From Stieleria bergensis (GTDB lineage Bacteria; Planctomycetota; Planctomycetia; Pirellulales; Pirellulaceae), in assembly GCA_007745635.1 (NCBI GenBank), contig CP036272.1:2969124-3033123 (forward strand): a DNA stretch of 64,000 bases. Direction: 5' to 3'. Positions 19,678 to 28,289 of this stretch are shown one piece after another. How positions within the stretch are numbered: the stretch's first letter is position 1; each line of letters opens with the position of its first letter. A model generated the notes under the pieces. That model did not search any database, had not been told where the DNA came from, and saw nothing but the letters and a program-made list of their open reading frames with translations. A program made the translations under genes and the position numbers.

Positions 19678-20532
19678 ATGCAAATAGCAAAGTACCAAGA
19701 CGCTTCGGGCAACGCCCGGATTGCGACCGTAAAGGATAACCAATTCGTTCCGCTCGTGGCTAGCGAGCGATTGGCAACACTTTCGGACATTCTGGCCGCA
19801 GACGATCCGATTCAAGCGGCGGAGTCCCTGGAGCAAGAAGCGGCCCTGCCGATCTCCGGCGACATCACGTTTTTGCCGCCGATCGATGCACAGGAAGTTT
19901 GGGCTGCGGGGGTCACCTACAAGCGTAGCCAGACCGCGCGCATGGAAGAAAGTGAAGCTGCCGCAAGTTGCTACGATCGAGTTTACCAAGCGGATCGGCC
20001 AGAATTGTTTTTTAAGGCCACTCCACATCGTGTTGCGGGGCACCTGCAACCGCTACGCATTCGACAAGATGCGACTTGGAATGTGCCCGAGCCTGAAATC
20101 ACGTTGGTCTTAAGCCCAGCGATGAAGATCGTCGGACTCACCGTTGGCAATGACATGAGTTCGCGAGACATCGAAGGTGAGAATCCATTGTATTTGCCGC
20201 AGGCGAAGTGCTATCGCCAGTGTGCAGGATTAGGACCGTGGATCACACTCTATCGAGAACTTCCGCCAGCAGAAGAGATCGGTGTGCACCTGAGAATTGA
20301 ACGTCAGGGGCAAGTGGTTTTCCACGGTGACACCGGAGCGACCGAAATGGCTCGTTCGTTCGAAGACTTAGTGCAGTGGTTGGCTCGCGACAATGACTTC
20401 CCCACCGGCGCTTTCTTGATGACCGGGACTGGGATCGTGCCAACCAGCGAGTTTACATTGAACCCCGATGACATGATTCATATCACCATCGATGGAATCG
20501 GAACGTTAAGTAACCCAGTGATTCAAAACTAA
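19678..20532 (+). CDS. FAH-family 2-dehydro-3-deoxy-pentonate dehydratase (KdaD-like)
   Basis: A 284-residue protein of the fumarylacetoacetate hydrolase fold. Metal-binding acidic residues are visible in VPEPE (Glu138, Glu140) and in GNDMSSRDIEGENPLYLPQAK-type sequence around 158-175, which is typical of the sugar-acid dehydratase branch. That branch converts 2-dehydro-3-deoxy-D-arabinonate (or xylonate) to 2,5-dioxopentanoate. The next gene, 15 bases downstream, is the matching dioxopentanoate dehydrogenase, which strongly supports this assignment over acylpyruvase. The ATG at 19678 is preferred over GTG/ATG codons 21-24 bases upstream, given the AGG-containing stretch before it. It is divergent from the large lipoprotein gene with a gap of only 37 bases. 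Confidence 0.8.
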   Translation: MQIAKYQDASGNARIATVKDNQFVPLVASERLATLSDILAADDPIQAAESLEQEAALPISGDITFLPPIDAQEVWAAGVTYKRSQTARMEESEAAASCYDRVYQADRPELFFKATPHRVAGHLQPLRIRQDATWNVPEPEITLVLSPAMKIVGLTVGNDMSSRDIEGENPLYLPQAKCYRQCAGLGPWITLYRELPPAEEIGVHLRIERQGQVVFHGDTGATEMARSFEDLVQWLARDNDFPTGAFLMTGTGIVPTSEFTLNPDDMIHITIDGIGTLSNPVIQN

Positions 20533-20547
20533 CAAGGATAAGGCAAG

Positions 20548-22125
20548 ATGACCGCTCAAGTTCTGATCAACGGACAATGGCAAGACGCCGATGCAACGGG
20601 CACGTTCCAGGCCACTGATCCCAATACCAATGCTTTGCTGCCAGAAACGTTTCCCGTCAGCTCTTGGCAGGATTGTGATGCTGCACTGGATGCTGCCGTC
20701 GAAGCAGCGAAGGTGATGCGTGGCCTGTCACCGCAAGCAATCGCTGTGTTTCTGGAGACCTATGCCGACCTGATTGAAGCCAACAAGGATGCCTTGGTTG
20801 AAGCGGCTCACCGTGAGACCGGTTTGGCCAAGTCACCGCGGCTGGCTGATGGTGAATTGCCGCGAACCAGCAATCAATTGCGCGCCGCGGCTGACTCCTG
20901 TCGCAGTGGTGACTGGGCGCTGGCGACGATCGATACCGCCGCCGGCATTCGCAGTTGCTATGAACCCTTGGGGCCGGTCTGTGTGTTCGGACCAAACAAC
21001 TTTCCCTATGCCTTTGGATCGGTCTCTGGCGGGGATTTTGCGGCTGCGATCGCGGCCGGCAACCCGGTGATTGGTAAAGCCAACAGCTCGCATCCGGAAA
21101 CCACTCGGCTGCTTGCCGAACTGGCTTTCCAGGCTGCCCAGCAAACCGAGGTTCCCGACGCCATTGTGCAACTGATCTACCGCACCAGTCACGCCGACGG
21201 CGAGCGTTTGGTCAGTGACCCGCGAGTTGGCGCGACCGGTTACACCGGCAGTCGATCGGCGGGGCTAAAGCTAAAGTCCTCTGCCGACCAAGCTGGCAAG
21301 CCGATCTATCTGGAACTTTCCAGCGTCAACCCCGTCGTCGTCCTGCCGCAGGCATTGGCCAAGCAACGAGATGAGATTGTTGATCAATTCGTCGGCAGCG
21401 CTCTGATGGGAGCGGGCCAGTTTTGTACCAATCCCGGTGTGGTGATTTTGGTCAAGGGCAGTGATGCGGATGACTTCGTCAGCCGAGTCGCAGAGCGATA
21501 TGCAGACGCCGCGCCTGGCACGCTTCTGTCGCCAGCGGTCGGCAAAAGTTTACGCGCCAGTATCGGGACGCTGTGCGACCTGGGCGTTGACTTAAAGGTC
21601 GGCGGCGGTGAACTGGAAACTGACCGCTGTGCGTTGGCGAATACGCTGATGACCTGCACCGGAACTCAGTTCTTGAGTGACCCCGAAGGCTATCAAACCG
21701 AGGCCTTTGGTAATGCTTCGCTCGTCGTGTTAGCGGATGACGTCGACCAAGTTGTCAACATCCTGAGCCAGTTGGAAGGTAACCTGACCGGTTGCATCTA
21801 TAGCGATAGCGAAGGCGGCGACGATCCGGTTTACGATCAAGTGGCCGCAGCCTTGACACCAAAAGTTGGTCGTTTGCTGAACGACAAAATGCCAACCGGC
21901 GTTGCAGTGAGTGCTGCAATGAACCACGGTGGTCCCTACCCGGCGACCGGACATCCAGGCTTCACTGCCGTTGGAATCCCCGGGGCCATGCTGCGATTTG
22001 GCAAACTGACCAGTTACGACAACGTGCGTCCGGCGCGGTTGCCGAAACTGCTGGCGGATCAAAACCCGACGGGCAACACTCCGCGCCGCATTGATGGTGA
22101 TTGGACCACTGCCGACGTGGTGTAA
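20548..22125 (+). CDS. 2,5-dioxovalerate (alpha-ketoglutarate semialdehyde) dehydrogenase
   Basis: A 525-residue aldehyde dehydrogenase. Catalytic residues are Cys293 in GQFCTNPG, Glu256 in LELSS, and Asn150 in FGPNNFPYAFG; GKANSSHPET carries the cofactor-binding lysine. The FCTNPG and GNPVIGKANSSHP signatures match the KGSADH group, which uses NADP or NAD to oxidise 2,5-dioxopentanoate to 2-oxoglutarate and feeds pentose or hexuronate carbon into the TCA cycle. AAGGA lies just before the ATG. It forms a two-gene unit with the upstream dehydratase. The upstream steps of the pathway (sugar dehydrogenase and first dehydratase) are not in this window. Confidence 0.9.
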   Translation: MTAQVLINGQWQDADATGTFQATDPNTNALLPETFPVSSWQDCDAALDAAVEAAKVMRGLSPQAIAVFLETYADLIEANKDALVEAAHRETGLAKSPRLADGELPRTSNQLRAAADSCRSGDWALATIDTAAGIRSCYEPLGPVCVFGPNNFPYAFGSVSGGDFAAAIAAGNPVIGKANSSHPETTRLLAELAFQAAQQTEVPDAIVQLIYRTSHADGERLVSDPRVGATGYTGSRSAGLKLKSSADQAGKPIYLELSSVNPVVVLPQALAKQRDEIVDQFVGSALMGAGQFCTNPGVVILVKGSDADDFVSRVAERYADAAPGTLLSPAVGKSLRASIGTLCDLGVDLKVGGGELETDRCALANTLMTCTGTQFLSDPEGYQTEAFGNASLVVLADDVDQVVNILSQLEGNLTGCIYSDSEGGDDPVYDQVAAALTPKVGRLLNDKMPTGVAVSAAMNHGGPYPATGHPGFTAVGIPGAMLRFGKLTSYDNVRPARLPKLLADQNPTGNTPRRIDGDWTTADVV

Positions 22126-22157
22126 ACCGCGGTTCCGGTTTCGATCTCTGGTTTTTC

Positions 22158-22215
22158 TCTGGGCAATCGCGATGTCATCGAACCGGAGTTGTGTTCGTAG
22201 GGTGCCGTGCTTGCA
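22158..22215 (+). repeat. Dispersed intergenic repeat module, copy 1
   Basis: About 58 bases match, with few changes, 40817-40873. Shared blocks include GGCAATCGCGAT, CATCGAACC, GTTCGTAGGG and GTGCTTGCA. Both copies are intergenic. It ends in GGTGCCGTGCTTGCACC, which is the reverse complement of the core of the tandem repeats at 22255-22311, so the segment could fold back. Confidence 0.8.
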
Positions 22216-22254
22216 CCACCATTTTGCCAATCAGATCCGCATCGTTTCTGGTGC

Positions 22255-22311
22255 ATTGTTGCGTGCAGGCACGGCACCGTATTGATTGTTGCGTGCAAGC
22301 ACGGCACCGTA
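22255..22311 (+). repeat. Tandem 27-bp repeat (GCACGGCACCGTA type), two copies
   Basis: Two copies, 22255-22281 and 22285-22311, differ at one base (GCAGGCACGG versus GCAAGCACGG). Related sequences (GCAAGCACGGCACC and GCAAGTGCGGC) occur near 41010 and 44190-44240. This is part of the dispersed repeat family concentrated around the toxin island. Confidence 0.8.
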
Positions 22312-22458
22312 CGGTTGGCGCAGTGTGGATTTAACGCCAATGGCCACTTCCAGGTGGCGGTGGGGTATGATTGGACAGAGCACGTCAGCTGTTTGAGCAT
22401 TGTTTCTGCAGCCGGGTTTGTTTGGCTCCACTAACAGAAATCGAAAGGAAACCAGTCC

Positions 22459-23583
22459 ATGTCGTTTCAAGAGGCTTATGCGACCTTCACCGGTGGCGTG
22501 ATGAGCGATCGGGTCAAGGGCGGACGTTGTGGGGCGGAGATCACCTTCGGGCCTGGCGCTGTGAGAGCGGTTTCGCCAGACGGCGATGTGTTTGAGATTC
22601 CGTTTCGCGATTGCAAAGTGGAGATGGGCGGCTACAACGGCAAGATGGTGTTTTGCCGTGACCCAGAGGGGATGGTGACGATCTTCTGCGAAGGCAAACG
22701 GTTTGCGAGGGCGCTTTCGCAGGCCTCCTCGGGAACGCTCGATGAGTCTCTGAATCTGGGGCACAAGAAGCGACGCAAAGACTCCCGTCGTTCGCTTTCA
22801 ATCGGTCTGGTCTCGCTGGTGGTTTGCTTGCTGCTGTTGGTCGGCGGTTACTTTGCACTTCGGTTTGGTGCAAAGGTCGCTGTCAAAGCGTTGCCGGTCT
22901 CGATTGATCAACAGCTTGGCGATGTCGCTTACAAGTCCATGGACCTGAAGCAAGAAGAAATCGATAAACCTGAAGTGCTGGAGCCGATTCAGGCGATTGT
23001 TGATCAGTTGGCACCCCAGGCCTCTCTGGAGGGCTTGGAGTTTAAGGTGCACGTCGTGCGGTCGCCCCAAATCAATGCGTTTTGTTTGCCCGGTGGGACG
23101 ATCGTTGTTTTCACGGGGTTAATCGATGCTGCTGAACGGCCCGAGCAGTTGGCCGGTGTGCTGGGCCACGAGATGGCGCACGCGACGTTGCGGCATGGAA
23201 TGGAACGCACCGCTCAGGCGCTCGGCGTAGGCGCTGCGTTGGCTGTGCTGGTTGGCGATGGTACGGGATTGCTGGCGATTGGAGCGGAGGTGTTTCAGTT
23301 TGCGACGGTCAATAGCTACAGTCGAGGCCAGGAAAACGAGGCGGACGCGGAAGGACTACGAATGCTTCATGAGTCGGGAATTGATCCGTCGGCGATGGCT
23401 GAGTTCTTTGAAATCATGCAGCATGAGCATCCTGATATGCCAGGGGCGTTGAACTGGATCAGCACCCATCCTTCGCATGAAGAACGGATTCGTTTGCTGC
23501 AGCAACTCGTCAGCGATCTTCCTGAGTCCGAGTATCAGCCCTTGGCGACGGACTTGGATCAGTTAAAGCAAGCGATCAAGTAG
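22459..23583 (+). CDS. M48 family metalloprotease with cytosolic N-terminal domain
   Basis: A 374-residue zinc protease. Residues 1-110 form a soluble beta-rich domain (of the DUF7092 type seen on other M48 enzymes), residues 113-135 a membrane helix, and the rest a periplasmic M48 domain. The zinc site is HEMAH at 237-241 with the third ligand in RGQENEADAEG (Glu292). The substrate-cleft segment AFCLPGGTIVVFTGL is typical of BepA/Oma1-like proteases, which handle misfolded envelope or membrane proteins. AAAGGAAA lies before the ATG. It stands upstream of three AIM24 paralogues on the same strand but 318 bases away, so co-transcription is not certain. Confidence 0.9.
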   Translation: MSFQEAYATFTGGVMSDRVKGGRCGAEITFGPGAVRAVSPDGDVFEIPFRDCKVEMGGYNGKMVFCRDPEGMVTIFCEGKRFARALSQASSGTLDESLNLGHKKRRKDSRRSLSIGLVSLVVCLLLLVGGYFALRFGAKVAVKALPVSIDQQLGDVAYKSMDLKQEEIDKPEVLEPIQAIVDQLAPQASLEGLEFKVHVVRSPQINAFCLPGGTIVVFTGLIDAAERPEQLAGVLGHEMAHATLRHGMERTAQALGVGAALAVLVGDGTGLLAIGAEVFQFATVNSYSRGQENEADAEGLRMLHESGIDPSAMAEFFEIMQHEHPDMPGALNWISTHPSHEERIRLLQQLVSDLPESEYQPLATDLDQLKQAIK

Positions 23584-23901
23584 CTTGTCGCTTGATCGAA
23601 GCCTCGCTGGCAGATCGTTGGCAAGGATTGCGACGTGCGATCTTTGGCACCATCCCATGTACAGACAGACGTTTGGGTTGAGGTAACCGCAGGCGGAAAA
23701 GAATTCTTTCTGGCATGCATCCCGCGCGCCCTGATTTTGTTATGATGTGGCCTAACGTTAGCTGACTGCACAGACGCAACGACGGATGGATTGTTTTCGA
23801 CAACAATGTCTGGCTTAAGCGACTGTGTGGCAGAGCAACGTTGATAGAAATTGACAGTTAAGTGATGCGGTTCATTCCCAATTGAAGTTGGATGATTCAG
23901 G
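23584..23901. other. Intergenic, 318 bp upstream of first AIM24 gene
   Basis: It probably holds the promoter for the AIM24 genes: TTGACA at 23851-23856 is a good -35 match, but the -10 at the right distance is weak, and TATGAT at 23741-23746 lacks a clear -35. No gene was recognised. Confidence 0.35.
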
Positions 23902-24558
23902 ATGCAGGCCGAGATTCGAGATAAGCCATCGTTTTCTAATATTCACGTTCAGTTGCAACCCGGTGAAGAGATCATTGCCGAAGCGGATGCAATGGCGGCC
24001 ATGAGTGGCACCATCGAGATGTCAACTCGCTGGAGCGGTGGTGTGGTTCAGGGCATCTTGAAGCGACTTTTTGGTGGCGAAAGCATGTTCGTCAACTCGT
24101 TTACCACCAAGACTGGCGGTGAGCTCACGCTGACGCAAGCGTTTCCTGGTGACATGGAATGCATTGAGCTCAACGGCAACACCATGTACTTGCAACCGGG
24201 GGCGTTCATCGCGTGTGAACCGGGCGTCAAGCTGGGATTGTCTTGGGCCGGGATCCGAATGTTCATCGCTCGCGAAGGTCTGTTTCGGCTGAAGGTTTCC
24301 GGAAAAGGCCGCGTGTGGTTTGGAGCCTATGGCGGCATCTTTGAACGCGAAATCCAAGACGAGTATGTGGTCGATAGCGGCCACCTCGTCGCTTATGAAC
24401 CAACCATCGGAATCAAGGTGGGGATGGCCGGCGGAATCTTCTCTAGCTTCTTCAGCGGTGAAGGCTTGGTCACGCGTGTCTATGGTCCGGGCAAGATATA
24501 CATGCAGTCGCGATCCTTTGACGGCTTGGCGGCTTGGACCAACGCTCACCTGTATTAA
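23902..24558 (+). CDS. AIM24 / TIGR00266 family protein, paralogue 1
   Basis: A 218-residue soluble protein made of a double beta-helix or beta-sandwich of the AIM24 family. Family features seen are LQPGEEIIAEADAMAAMSG, GGESMFVNSFT, a central GDMECIELNG, ARGEGLFRLKV-like and SGHLVAYEPT segments, and GEGLVTRVYGPGKIYMQSR at the end. AIM24 is named from a yeast mitochondrial protein; bacterial members are of unknown function, possibly membrane associated. It is the first of three tandem paralogues, followed after 133 bases by the second. There is no signal peptide and no membrane helix. The length is standard for the family. Confidence 0.9.
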   Translation: MQAEIRDKPSFSNIHVQLQPGEEIIAEADAMAAMSGTIEMSTRWSGGVVQGILKRLFGGESMFVNSFTTKTGGELTLTQAFPGDMECIELNGNTMYLQPGAFIACEPGVKLGLSWAGIRMFIAREGLFRLKVSGKGRVWFGAYGGIFEREIQDEYVVDSGHLVAYEPTIGIKVGMAGGIFSSFFSGEGLVTRVYGPGKIYMQSRSFDGLAAWTNAHLY

Positions 24559-24691
24559 TGCACACGCCAACCTGCCTCACGCGGCTTCCACAACCGGACC
24601 CGTTTGTGACGCTTGTGGGGCGCCCTGAGATTGATGTTCCTTTCCCACGCATTTTCCTTTTGCGAATCAAACCACGTTTGCGACAGACGCT

Positions 24692-25375
24692 ATGCAATTT
24701 GAACTGATGTATCGCCCGGCGATGACTGTTGCTCAGTTGACGCTGCAGCAGCATGAATCGGTAACCTGCGAGGTCGGGGCGATGGTCGCCATGTCGACCG
24801 GGTTTCATGTTGAAACCACTTCTCGGAAGAAAGGTGGCAAAGGCGGATTGCTGAAAGGCGTTAAACGGATGTTTAGCGGCGAAAGCTTCTTCCTGAACCA
24901 TTTCACATCGACCGAGCCGGGGCAGAAACTGATCATTGGCCCCAGCCTGTTGGGTGACGTGATGCATCACCGACTGACCGGCGGTAGCTTGATCGTGCAA
25001 GGCTCCAGTTGGATGGCATCGAGCACTGACATCGAAATCGATTCCACTTGGCAGGGATTTGGCAAGGCGCTCTTTAGCGGCGAATCCATGTTCTGGGTCA
25101 AATGTTCGGGGACAGGCGATTTGTTCCTAAACAGTTTTGGTGCGATTCACGAGATCGATGTTCAGAGCGAATACGTCGTGGACACAGGGCACATCGTGGC
25201 CTTTGAAGACACGTTGCAGTTCCGCATTGGTAAGGCGGGTCAAAGCTTGATTGGCAGTTTCCTGGGTGGTGAAGGGCTTGTCTGTAAGTTCAGCGGGCAA
25301 GGGAAGCTTTACGTTCAATCGCACAATCCACCCAGCTTTGGTCAAGCACTTGGTCCTAAACTTAAACCGCGCTAG
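24692..25375 (+). CDS. AIM24 / TIGR00266 family protein, paralogue 2
   Basis: A 227-residue member of the same family as its neighbours. It shares GAMVAMSTGF, FSGESFFLNHFT, LLGDVMHHRL, VKCSGTGDLFLNSFGAI, YVVDTGHIVAFEDTLQF and GGEGLVCKFSGQGKLYVQS. It differs from paralogue 1 in an extra lysine- and glycine-rich loop (KKGGKGGLLKGVKR) after residue 45. The gap to the third paralogue is only 21 bases, so the two are probably co-translated. No signal peptide is present. The sequences have diverged substantially, so the triplication is old rather than recent. The function is unknown; a hetero-oligomer is possible. Confidence 0.9.
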   Translation: MQFELMYRPAMTVAQLTLQQHESVTCEVGAMVAMSTGFHVETTSRKKGGKGGLLKGVKRMFSGESFFLNHFTSTEPGQKLIIGPSLLGDVMHHRLTGGSLIVQGSSWMASSTDIEIDSTWQGFGKALFSGESMFWVKCSGTGDLFLNSFGAIHEIDVQSEYVVDTGHIVAFEDTLQFRIGKAGQSLIGSFLGGEGLVCKFSGQGKLYVQSHNPPSFGQALGPKLKPR

Positions 25376-25396
25376 TTCACAATACGGACAAAGATA

Positions 25397-26347
25397 ATGA
25401 TTCAGTTTGCTTGTCCAGCATGTCAAAAACAGTACACCGTGGGTGATGAGCACGCCGGGAAACAGGCCAACTGTCAGGCTTGTGGCCAAGCGATGTTGAT
25501 TCCTGATGCTGTGCCCGTTGCACCGCTTGCCGATGACGGACCTGACTTTGGCTCGATTGCACAACAAGCCTCCCAGGAGGCCTCCGCCGCACAGGCGGCA
25601 GCTGCTGCCAATGCCAAAGCGACATCCAGCGAGACGTTAACCGGAAGCACCGAAAACCTCGGCTACGAGATTTCGCAGCGGCCTGACTTTTCAATGGTCA
25701 AGGTCGATCTTCCACCCGGCGGAAAGATCCTTGCCGAACCCTCGGTCATGATGTCGATGTCGCCGAACATTAACATGGTCGCCGGATTTCGCGGTGGTCT
25801 TGGTCGCACCCTGGGCAAAATGCTCGGCGGTGAAAGTATGATCACCAATACCTTCACCGCAGAAAGCTCTGGTGGAGAAGTCTTGTTTGCCAGTGGTGCT
25901 GCCGGTGATGTGATGTATCAGCGGCTCAACAATCAAACGATGTACCTGCAGCGTGGTGCTTACATGCTGTGTACCGAGGGCATTGAACTGACCGGCAAGT
26001 GGCAAGGCGCCAAAGGCTTCTTTAGCGGTGAAGGCCTGGTGTTGCTGAAGGCCAGCGGGACGGGAGACTTGTTCTTCAATTCCTATGGAGCGATCATGGA
26101 AATTGATGTCCAAGATCAGTTCATCGTCGATACCGGCTACATTGTCGCGTTTGAAGAATCGCTGCAGTACAATATTAGCGTGCTTCCCGGTTTGCGTGCC
26201 GGCGGAAAAATCAAGTCCTTCTTCTTTGGTGGTGAAGGGTTGGTGGCTCGGTTCAGTGGAAGCGGAAAGGTTTGGGTGCAGACCCGTCAAGTCACATCGT
26301 TCTTGAGTTGGGTGCATCCGTTTCGACCAGTCAAAGATAAAGGCTAA
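25397..26347 (+). CDS. AIM24 / TIGR00266 family protein, paralogue 3, with N-terminal zinc ribbon
   Basis: A 316-residue protein. Residues 1-38 form a zinc ribbon (Cys6-x2-Cys9 and Cys26-x2-Cys29). An alanine- and glutamine-rich linker at about 50-85 follows, and then a complete AIM24 domain (PPGGKILAEPSVMMSMS, GGESMITNTFT, GAAGDVMYQRLN, DTGYIVAFEESLQY, FFGGEGLVARFSGSGKVWVQ). The ribbon plus linker is a common planctomycete N-terminal addition that may act in protein interaction. It is the last of the three tandem paralogues and the most elaborate. A Tat-exported protein gene starts 38 bases downstream on the same strand. Confidence 0.9.
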   Translation: MIQFACPACQKQYTVGDEHAGKQANCQACGQAMLIPDAVPVAPLADDGPDFGSIAQQASQEASAAQAAAAANAKATSSETLTGSTENLGYEISQRPDFSMVKVDLPPGGKILAEPSVMMSMSPNINMVAGFRGGLGRTLGKMLGGESMITNTFTAESSGGEVLFASGAAGDVMYQRLNNQTMYLQRGAYMLCTEGIELTGKWQGAKGFFSGEGLVLLKASGTGDLFFNSYGAIMEIDVQDQFIVDTGYIVAFEESLQYNISVLPGLRAGGKIKSFFFGGEGLVARFSGSGKVWVQTRQVTSFLSWVHPFRPVKDKG

Positions 26348-26384
26348 TTCGAAGGCTCCTGGAGCCCTCGATCGATGCCTCGTC

Positions 26385-27896
26385 ATGGCGTTACGATCGA
26401 GGTTTCCAATGCGACGCACAAGCAATTTCCGGCAATCCGTGCCTGCCGCAAATGAACGGTTCCTGTTCAATCGTCGAACCATTCTAAAACGCGGTTTGGC
26501 CGCCTCGGTGGCGGCTTCGTTTACCGGGCAACTCGGTCCATCGTCCGCTGACGCCGCGCCGCCGATCAAGCCGCTGGGGGTCAAGCGGAACTTGCCCGCC
26601 GGCGTCACGCTCTTGCATCCTCGGCACCGCGTGCCATTGTCGTTCATCATCGATGACTCGACCTGCTTGGTGAATATGGGCCACTTTTGCATGCCTCAGT
26701 TCGCCTCTGCTTGGCCGCAACGCGAGATCTATCGTCAGCCCTGGCAGAAGTGGCCGAGAGAGATTCCCGATTCCTTCGTTGCCGCGTTCGCTCAGTGGTG
26801 CGGGGAGCACGGCGTTAAAGGCAAGTACAGCATTGTGCCCTTCCCCGCCTGCGTTGGTTGGCTGGATCGCGAACTGCCCGGTTGGTCCAGGACGGATCTG
26901 CAGAACAGTCTGCGTTTGGTTCGTACGGACCTGTTATCCAACTGGGATATCCATCCGGAGATGATCACGCATACTCGAGTGATCGATCTGAAAACGGGAC
27001 GGCCGCTGGACAATCCAGGTTCCGCGACCATGGAAAATAGCTATCCACAGACCGACATCAGCGTTGATCACCTGGCAAGCTATTTGGCCTACGCGCTGCG
27101 GATCTTGCGCAACTGTGATTTGCCTTGCGAAGGCATTACCACTCCAGGCGGATTTGGGAATCGTGTCAAACACAAGTTGCCCGTTGCGGTGGCGCAGTCA
27201 GTCAGTGATGTGTACTCTGTGTCTCTGTCACATTATTTTAAGTACGTGATCGGTGACGATCAATCGACTTTGCCGCGTCTCGAATGGGCTGGTGATTTGG
27301 CCAACGCGCCCGCCGAAATCAGCACCGAGAATCTTGACTTGTCGCAGCTAACGGTGAATGTACCCGCTGGCACAGGCGACTGGTTTGGCAGCTGGGAAGG
27401 AATCAACGTTCCGCGGCCCGACCTGTACTGCAATCAAGATGCTTCCGCCGGTCGGATGGTTGACTTGATCTTGCGAAACGAGCCCGCAGTGATGCTGTGC
27501 CATTGGCCGGGAATGTACTGCAACGGTAGCTTGGTTGGGTTTAAGGCGTTTCAACGTGTGGTCGAATCATTGCATTCCCGGTTCTCCGCGAGCACGATCT
27601 GGATGAAGCCGAGTGAAATGGCGCGTTATTATGCGACGCGTGAGCTCGTGACGATGGAGTGTTTGCCAGAGGGCACAGTGCAGATTGATTCGCCGATGGA
27701 ATGTGCTGAGTTTACGTTCTCGCTGCCCGCAGAGTTTGTTCGCGGCAAGCCGCAGCGAGAGGGAGCGTTTCGGGGTGATGTCCGCAAAGTGGGTCAGTGT
27801 GCCAGTTTGCAAGCCGAGACGTTCACCGTGCAAGATGGACGTGCTTTCTTTTGCCTAAACCTACAGGTAGGCCGGAATCGCCTGCGATTAAGGTGA
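26385..27896 (+). CDS. Tat-exported protein, possible polysaccharide-deacetylase-like fold
   Basis: A 503-residue protein with a twin-arginine signal (NRRTILKRGLAASVAASF) at residues about 29-50 and cleavage near ADAA. After it, LSFIIDDSTCLVNMGHF has the acidic pair expected at the start of a NodB-like barrel, and PFPACVGWLDR and CHWPGMYCNG look like active-site loops. I cannot assign the family with certainty; an exported carbohydrate-active hydrolase is the best guess. It may begin at 26385 or at an in-frame ATG at 26409. The Tat signal implies folding before export, often with a bound cofactor or metal. It is placed 38 bases after the third AIM24 gene. Confidence 0.6.
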   Translation: MALRSRFPMRRTSNFRQSVPAANERFLFNRRTILKRGLAASVAASFTGQLGPSSADAAPPIKPLGVKRNLPAGVTLLHPRHRVPLSFIIDDSTCLVNMGHFCMPQFASAWPQREIYRQPWQKWPREIPDSFVAAFAQWCGEHGVKGKYSIVPFPACVGWLDRELPGWSRTDLQNSLRLVRTDLLSNWDIHPEMITHTRVIDLKTGRPLDNPGSATMENSYPQTDISVDHLASYLAYALRILRNCDLPCEGITTPGGFGNRVKHKLPVAVAQSVSDVYSVSLSHYFKYVIGDDQSTLPRLEWAGDLANAPAEISTENLDLSQLTVNVPAGTGDWFGSWEGINVPRPDLYCNQDASAGRMVDLILRNEPAVMLCHWPGMYCNGSLVGFKAFQRVVESLHSRFSASTIWMKPSEMARYYATRELVTMECLPEGTVQIDSPMECAEFTFSLPAEFVRGKPQREGAFRGDVRKVGQCASLQAETFTVQDGRAFFCLNLQVGRNRLRLR

Positions 27897-28289
27897 AAAA
27901 CCTCGGTGGAAGGCGTTTCGTGCCTCGTTTTTTGACTCAATGGATCTGCAACCGACTCGATGAGCCAGAGACTGAAGCAACACCATGAGGTGCGTTTCTG
28001 ATAGACTGAGTCAGCTATTCATTTCTTATCTGCTCTGCTTCAGTTTCATTGGCTGGGCAGAGTGACAACTGAGATTGGTTTTGTTCAACACCATCGCTGA
28101 TGGCGATGCTTTGTGTCCCTGTGGGAGCCGAGCATTGCGTGTCAGTAGCAGCAACGTTTCGGCGTGCAGCGGGTGTGATCACGGAGTCAATGTGGTACGC
28201 GAGTCATAATGGGACGGGGATGCTCCTTCGTTCCGTGAGGGCTTGGTGTTGATCAGGCAATCTCATGGCCGATTTAATGGAGTCATTCG
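27897..28289. other. Intergenic, 393 bp
   Basis: A T-run (CGTTTTTTGAC, about 27925) near the upstream stop could be part of a weak terminator. The only other open frame is a 26-codon hydrophobic one at 27987, which I do not accept as a gene. No RNA was recognised. Confidence 0.35.

Larger units (their letters stand above)
22126..22458. other. Intergenic, 333 bp, with dispersed-repeat copies
   Basis: Most of the segment is occupied by repeat modules (22158-22215 and 22255-22311, listed separately). The last 80 bases lead into the M48 protease gene and include a good ribosome-binding site, AAAGGAAA. No gene was recognised. Confidence 0.6.

Noticed and set aside
27987-28067. A 26-codon hydrophobic frame
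   Set aside because: Too short to judge, no lipobox, and no clear ribosome-binding site.
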